A stretch of 64,000 nt of DNA from Hormiphora californensis (taxonomy: Eukaryota > Ctenophora > Tentaculata > Cydippida > Pleurobrachiidae), in assembly GCA_020137815.1 (NCBI GenBank), contig CM035350.1, positions 1,360,335 through 1,424,334 of the forward strand, in the 5' to 3' direction. The notes under the pieces were generated by a model. It was not told the origin of the DNA. It ran no database searches and was given only the letters and a program-made list of their open reading frames with translations. Below, in pieces: positions 63,961 to 64,000 of this stretch (position 1 is its first letter; every line of letters begins with the position of its first letter). Position numbers and translations under genes: made by a program.

Positions 63961-64000
63961 CTGGGGGAGTAGGATATTGAGAAAGGGTTGGTTAGAACTT

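Overview
The window is eukaryotic. Protein-coding genes are split by many short GT-AG introns whose phases can be followed exon to exon. Gene spacing is tight, CT/GA microsatellites are abundant and transposons are frequent. The gene set (Hippo-type kinase with a SARAH-like tail, CIB EF-hand protein, four-repeat annexin, TMED/p24, TMPPE, ATG10, HIG1-domain proteins, lysosomal beta-galactosidase) is metazoan. Compactness and divergence suggest an early-branching marine animal, possibly a sponge. That placement is inference, not shown by the sequence.

Layout. 1.3-1.8 kb: small two-exon membrane protein (-). 2.4-4.1 kb: decayed element carrying the C-terminal half of an RLE-type reverse transcriptase. 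5.0-8.0 kb: ten-exon annexin with a signal peptide (+). 8.25-10.7 kb: seven-exon type I membrane protein (-) with an 833-bp MITE in an intron. 10.8-14.7 kb: tandem intronless GH35 beta-galactosidase copies (-), one intact and one broken. 15.3-16.0 kb: small secreted peptide gene (-). 17.3-30.6 kb: a composite retroelement and, directly downstream, a 5'-truncated near-identical second copy. 31.2-41.3 kb: seven-exon Hippo/MST-like pseudokinase (+) with a 1-kb foldback element in an intron. 41.5-44.1 kb: CIB-like EF-hand gene (-). 46.2-49.9 kb: CR1/Jockey-like LINE (-). 51.3-54.9 kb: TMPPE-like phosphoesterase and TMED4/9-like cargo receptor (+). 55.0-58.5 kb: phytanoyl-CoA dioxygenase-like gene broken by a transposon, then ATG10 (+). 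58.7-60.7 kb: two tandem HIG1-domain genes (+). 62.0-64.0 kb: 3' part of a coiled-coil gene (-), cut by the window edge.

The most unusual system is the composite retroelement. A conventional APE-type LINE (PHD/CCCH ORF1 plus endonuclease-RT ORF2) is followed after 59 bp by a second, complete RT protein of 1074 aa with an N-terminal PHD-like finger and a C-terminal CCHC plus PD-(D/E)XK-like (RLE) endonuclease. The second copy contains the ORF2 3' end, the same spacer, ORF3 and the same 3' region. The two RTs have therefore been copied together, either as one mobile unit or by segmental duplication.

Scattered single-base frameshifts occur in otherwise well-conserved genes and elements (ATG10, PhyH, CIB, beta-galactosidase copy 2, LINE ORF2s). 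Some are probably consensus errors, so 'pseudogene' calls resting only on 1-bp indels are provisional.
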